Shown in pieces: positions 47,126-60,000 of a stretch of DNA of 60,000 nucleotides. Location: NCBI GenBank assembly GCA_030141605.1, contig JAQGDQ010000002.1, forward strand, positions 560,001 to 620,000, given 5' to 3'. This stretch comes from Tubiluchus corallicola. Its lineage: Eukaryota; Priapulida; Priapulimorpha; Priapulimorphida; Tubiluchidae. A program made the translations under genes and the position numbers. The notes beneath the pieces were generated by a model. It had not been told where the DNA came from, made no database searches, and saw only the letters and a program-made list of their open reading frames with translations. Every line of letters starts with the position of its first letter. Position 1 is the stretch's first letter.

Positions 47126-48592
47126 TTATCTTATTCTGGTAAATAGGTTAAGAACGGACTTCGATTCTTTCTGAGAACGAGCTTTGCTAAACACATTCCA
47201 AAATCGTAGAGTCTCGTCACCCGCACCTGTTACAATAGCTTCACCATCTGGTGACATAGCTAGGTAAAGAACTCTATATGAATGTCCAGTTAGCTTAGCA
47301 ACTTGCATTAATGATGGGTATTTCCAAACAAGTATTTGGTTTTGTGAATATCCATGTGTACTGACAAGTTCACTAGCATGTTTACTCCACGCAAGGTTGC
47401 AAACCTGGCTGCCAGTGTCGACACACTGCAATGGCTGTCCCGTTAAGGTGTTCCAAAAACGGATACACCTGTCTGCAGTACCACCGCCGCTGGCGAGCAG
47501 ACCATGATGATGTGGTGACCACGCGATTGCTTTTACGGCTGCCACATGTTCTGTATACTGCTGAACTGGTGTAAGGCTTGACAAGTTCCAAACAAACAGT
47601 TTGTTATCATTTCCGCCAGATGCCAGGTGCTGCCGATCAGGTGACCACTTCAAGCCACACACTTCCTGCCTATGTCCAACAAGTCTACGCTCAGCTATAA
47701 TAGATGGTGTTCTAACATCTCGTTGCAGTATAAGCCTGTCACGGCTGCCAGATGATAACACATCGGTGTTCCAAGCAAGTGCTCCCACTCTAGCACCATG
47801 TCCTTCCAAGACAGATATACGTTTATTAGCAGTAACGTCCCATACTTGTACGAGTCCTTTGTTTGTTCCCACAGCAACCAGATGGCCACGTTCTGCCCAA
47901 GAGACAGAAGTAACCGAGTCCCCGTCTGAAGCCAAATCGCATAGTCTAGTCACCTGACTTGTGCATGCACTCCAGAGGTAGACACATGTTCCGAGCCCAA
48001 CACTAAGGACATTCTGTGATGACCAGTCAACTAAATTCAAGTAGAAATCGTCCTGCAGCTCCGGAGCATCTAATACTTTGAACGGAATTTTTGAAATTTT
48101 GCGTGATGCTTTGCGCGGTGAACGAAGAAGCTTTTGACTCTTACTACCAACAGGTGAAAGAGAATATGGTGACATAACCTCATCTGCATCAACGTATCGT
48201 TTAGAGGTATAATGAAACAGATTTTTAGTTTCTTTGGGCGAGAGTACCCTCCGTTCCTCAGACTGAGGGTCACTTTTTAAATCTTCAATATTAGCACCCA
48301 GCAATTCATTTTTTAGCAAACAGTTGTAAGCTTGAGTCTCTTTATTACCTTCAACCGTGTTGTCCCGAGTTTTACGAGATGACACTGGTGAAGAACTATT
48401 CTGAGCATTTATCAATGACATTCCAACTTGCCAGTTTGCTCCACTACGAGATGGTATGAAACGATCTCCATAGTTGTCCCTGGGCGAACCCGTCGGTAGT
48501 AATTTGGAAGTAGAAGGAGATGTTACAGGAGATAACACCGTACTCTGACCATTTTGTTGCCGAAGAAGTCTCCGTTGATATTCAATATCCAT
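47126..48592 (-). CDS. FZR1: Fizzy-related protein Cdh1 (APC/C activator), single coding exon
   Basis: 488 aa from the ATG at 48592 (MDIEYQRRLLRQ; vertebrate proteins start MDQDYERRLLRQ); the open frame reaches two codons further to a GTG, which I do not take as the start. Motifs: C-box-type DRFIPSR, basic SQKLLRSPRKASRKISKIPF, then seven WD40 repeats from ELQDDFYLNLVDWSS, with SGSRDRLILQRDVR, GHRQEVCGLKWSPD and GGTADRCIRFWNTLTGQPLQ, and the C-terminal Ile-Arg tail. Cdh1 recruits substrates with D-box and KEN motifs to the anaphase-promoting complex from late mitosis through G1. Several SP/TP sites in the first 170 residues could be CDK sites. The entire coding region lacks introns, unlike its neighbours. 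TTGTGCAG just before the ATG looks like an acceptor, so a 5' untranslated exon is likely. Confidence 0.97.
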   Translation of the reverse strand: MDIEYQRRLLRQQNGQSTVLSPVTSPSTSKLLPTGSPRDNYGDRFIPSRSGANWQVGMSLINAQNSSSPVSSRKTRDNTVEGNKETQAYNCLLKNELLGANIEDLKSDPQSEERRVLSPKETKNLFHYTSKRYVDADEVMSPYSLSPVGSKSQKLLRSPRKASRKISKIPFKVLDAPELQDDFYLNLVDWSSQNVLSVGLGTCVYLWSACTSQVTRLCDLASDGDSVTSVSWAERGHLVAVGTNKGLVQVWDVTANKRISVLEGHGARVGALAWNTDVLSSGSRDRLILQRDVRTPSIIAERRLVGHRQEVCGLKWSPDRQHLASGGNDNKLFVWNLSSLTPVQQYTEHVAAVKAIAWSPHHHGLLASGGGTADRCIRFWNTLTGQPLQCVDTGSQVCNLAWSKHASELVSTHGYSQNQILVWKYPSLMQVAKLTGHSYRVLYLAMSPDGEAIVTGAGDETLRFWNVFSKARSQKESKSVLNLFTRIR

Positions 48593-48971
48593 CTGCACAA
48601 TTCACTTGTTCAACATCTGTAACACTAACGAATACAAACACCGGTTAGTTTTCATTTGAACAAACCTAAAATTACTGTTAAAACACTTACAGCAAATTTA
48701 AACTATAAGTAGTGGAAACTACTAATGGTATGCTAACTAGTGTCATATAAGGCCAGCCACAAAAAATTGTTTCTGTCTTACCTCCTGAGCCCAATAGATG
48801 TCAATAGGGAAGAAAAAAATTCTTTTAAAGCTTTGTGAATGTTTGAAGCTGAATCGTGGAATATTCAAGATCAGTTGAAATCAAAATTTGTTTATTTCCC
48901 ACTCGTTAGCAATAATGTTTCAAATGTTTTTAATGCACATTTTGCGCGCTTTGTTTTTTAGTTTCATATTA

Positions 48972-49934
48972 CAGTAGGCGCTGCTTAATAGACTCATTTT
49001 GGGACCAAAGTGTTTTGACTCAATTAACCGACTGAACCTTGTAACCAATGGGTATAATATTACTGGTATCGAAATGAGTCACCAGGTTAGTATGCACTGC
49101 AAAGGTTTTTAATGAATTTTAGAAACGAAGTAATGCCTAAATTCCTTTGTGCAGTTTTTTTTAAACTTTGCGTATTTTTAAAATATTATTTTATATAATT
49201 AGCAATAAATTAAAAAGTATGCTCTTCTAAATCACACAAGTCTGTTTATTTGCAAAAATTACAAAAATTCCTTCAAAGTCGGCTGTTTCATTTTATCGCA
49301 AAGAAGTTGGCTCACAAAGTTTGTAAAATGGTAAAAACGTTGAAAATCTGTTGTTGTATGATGCACAAATTCTCGTAAAATATTTAGTGCTTGGTGTGCT
49401 TAAACGGTTGGTAGTGCCCGTGTTTCCCCGCAAGTGCTTTCGTCTGTAGTTTAGTCTAAGCTCCCACTTGCTATTGCGACGTACTTATTGTATTGTACCC
49501 GAGTCCCTGGTGTAACAGCAACATCTAACCGATTAAACTTTCTGGCAAAGACAACTAGAGATTCAAAAGCAAATCAGGAATTTTCAGCTTCCAGGAATTC
49601 TTGAGTAACGTAGTGGATGGGCAGGTCAAAGCAAACCATTAGGCTACATTCCTGCTTACAAACAAAACGGTACTTAGCATGACTGTTTCTATGTATATTA
49701 TAAGACAAAAGTGAACTAAGATGACATAAAAGTCATAAAAGCTTATTAGTCACATGAAAGTGTCTTATTGAAGCATGTGAAGCGAAAATATTGAGTCAAC
49801 TATGTGGAATTATTTGAGTCAATTACCAACAGTTTTTACGTACATTTGAATAGAAGCGGCCTGTACCAGGCTTTTTTCAGTCAATTAAGCGATTTGAGTC
49901 TATTAACCATGAGTCTATTAAGCGGCGCCTACTA
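48972..49934. mobile_element. 963-bp pogo/Tigger-like element, copy B
   Basis: Left end CAGTAGGCGCTGCTTAATAG; right end, reverse-complemented, TAGTAGGCGCCGCTTAATAG; TA on both sides. It matches copy A (34780-35720) throughout, including the interior phrase TTTTGACTCAATTAACCGAC. No intact transposase frame is present. It lies about 380 bases upstream of the FZR1 ATG. Confidence 0.82.
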
Positions 49935-58588
<8,654 letters not shown>

Positions 58589-60000
58589 GTAAGTTGTTTT
58601 CTTCCATGGATGTTCATCATTGTATGCATTTATTTAAAAAGGTTCCAGAAAAATAACATGTCTGTTATGGCCCCATTGAAATTATTATTGTGGTATAACA
58701 CATTTCACTTGTAACTTGACACAGTTTTGTGAAGTCATGTGTTAGTTAGCACAATGGTAAATTTGAATTTTTTACATAGATTTGCCGAGTTAGTGCGAAT
58801 CATCGTCAATGTTGTACAGTGGAGCTGATTTTGAATTTTCACTTTTATAAACACTTAGCACTTTCACAGAATGTTTCTGCCATTAGAAAATTATGTTCAC
58901 TTGTGATGTCTTCACTAGCTATACTCGCTAGCCATTAATTAAGTTTCTAAACTAACATTTAATTACCAGAAGCATTTGGCATTATACATGGTAAAATGTA
59001 TATTTTTTTAGTATGCTTCAAATGGGATAGGATTTGAAAGATTGTTCTGTTCTCTTTTTAAATTTTTATAATTATAATTTTTACAATGCAAACTTTCTTC
59101 TTACAATGAGACAAATTATTTGGTAGCACAAAATTCACTTTATAATATAGCTAGAAATTAAAAATGACCTTTGCTTTTAACAGGCCCCTGATTGTTTCTT
59201 CGTATTACTGCTGTTGATGTAGTTCATGTAATTTATAATGCATAATTTTCTCACACAGTCTCACTTTTTGGCTTAATAAAGTTTTATATTGTGAATTATA
59301 ATTTTTATTTAAAATAAGCTGTGCTCTTTTTCTTTTACTAGAGCTATCTGCCGTCAGTCCCTGTTTCAGTTTCATGAATTGACAGATTGTAGTCATGAAA
59401 CATTTCATGAAAAGACAGTAATTAAGTAGAGTACCTCCTGGCAAGTGCAGAGTTGCCTGTAACAATCAAGTCCGTCAAGTAACTACTAACTTTGTAACTT
59501 TAGAGCTTACTCTACTAGCCTACAAACTTGCTATCCAAGTGAGATATTGAATCCATCAAAAATTTTCATTTGTTTTTTTTAAATTACCAAGAGCCTGTTT
59601 GTAAAGTAACTCGGCAAATAAATTTTATAAAATATTAGTCATAATTAAAGTACTTGGCCAAACGTATACTACAAAATTTCAGGAGATACTAATTAAGTCC
59701 TGTTTATGCTTTGTCTGTGATTTATTATTAGCTATGTGACATTTTGATATCTTTCACGTGGAAATTTCATCATACAGTGTTGCTTCAACACTAACTAAAC
59801 TATTTAATTTTGCGTGGTGGAGTGCTTTCAATGTATGACTTCCAACTAATTTTTGAGCACAACTCATTATTTCATATTAGCTGGGTTTATGTCCTTTTGA
59901 GAGTCTCTAAGGTCGTATTTCGCCATTTTGACCATCTGCACTTGATGGCTTGATGGTTGCTTTTAAAATTTTCATGGCACAATTTAAAATATCAAAATGC
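58589..60000. other. Intron of the CDKL gene to the window edge
   Basis: No exon coding for the catalytic loop was found on the plus strand. The sequence is AT-rich with no repeat or second gene that I can support. Confidence 0.55.

Overview
The window is a piece of an AT-rich, intron-rich animal nuclear genome. Six protein genes are recognised by exon-by-exon translation, and nearly all exon joins are GT-AG with matching reading phase: TAF6L-like (+, 3' part), ZFYVE19/ANCHR (-, complete), TONSL (-, complete), an FBXL12-like F-box/LRR gene (+, complete), FZR1/Cdh1 (-, one coding exon) and a CDKL1/4-like kinase (+, 5' part). These genes are found widely in animals. The species cannot be fixed from the sequence; an invertebrate is my guess.

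Layout. 1-2377: end of TAF6L, tail to tail with ZFYVE19 (12232 down to 2712, 11 coding exons, 456 aa). 12669-33197: TONSL on the minus strand (15 coding exons, about 1403 aa), with TPR, acidic, ankyrin, ubiquitin-like and LRR parts in the same order as in vertebrates. Its tenth intron is stretched by an 8.5 kb LTR retrotransposon (17744-26253, + strand, antisense to the host gene). The element has two LTRs, a 5-bp target duplication, a primer site, a polypurine tract and one uninterrupted gag-pol frame. 33198-40382: repeat-rich intergenic DNA with non-LTR retrotransposon remnants, a Tigger-like element and an 863-bp element with an exact 8-bp duplication. 40383-42734: FBXL12-like gene. 42735-47125: sparse DNA with tandem repeats. 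47126-48592: FZR1. 48593-54546: intergenic, with a second copy of the 0.95-kb Tigger-like element. 54547 to the end: CDKL kinase, whose second coding intron holds a large inverted pair of short-unit tandem arrays.

The most notable object is the LTR element. Its reverse transcriptase and RNase H are of Ty3/Gypsy type, but integrase lies before reverse transcriptase, as in Ty1/Copia. That is the arrangement of the Gmr1-like group, and the Gag carries a segment resembling the SCAN domain. Also notable are two loci built as inverted arms of short tandem units (10696-11690 and 57238-58150), a probable GC-AG intron in ZFYVE19, and an LTR pair whose divergence is confined to the first two thirds.

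Several host genes share themes. TONSL acts at replication forks and in homologous recombination. FZR1 activates APC/C in late mitosis and G1. ANCHR controls abscission timing. FBXL12 belongs to SCF ubiquitin ligases. I see no sign that they are co-regulated here.
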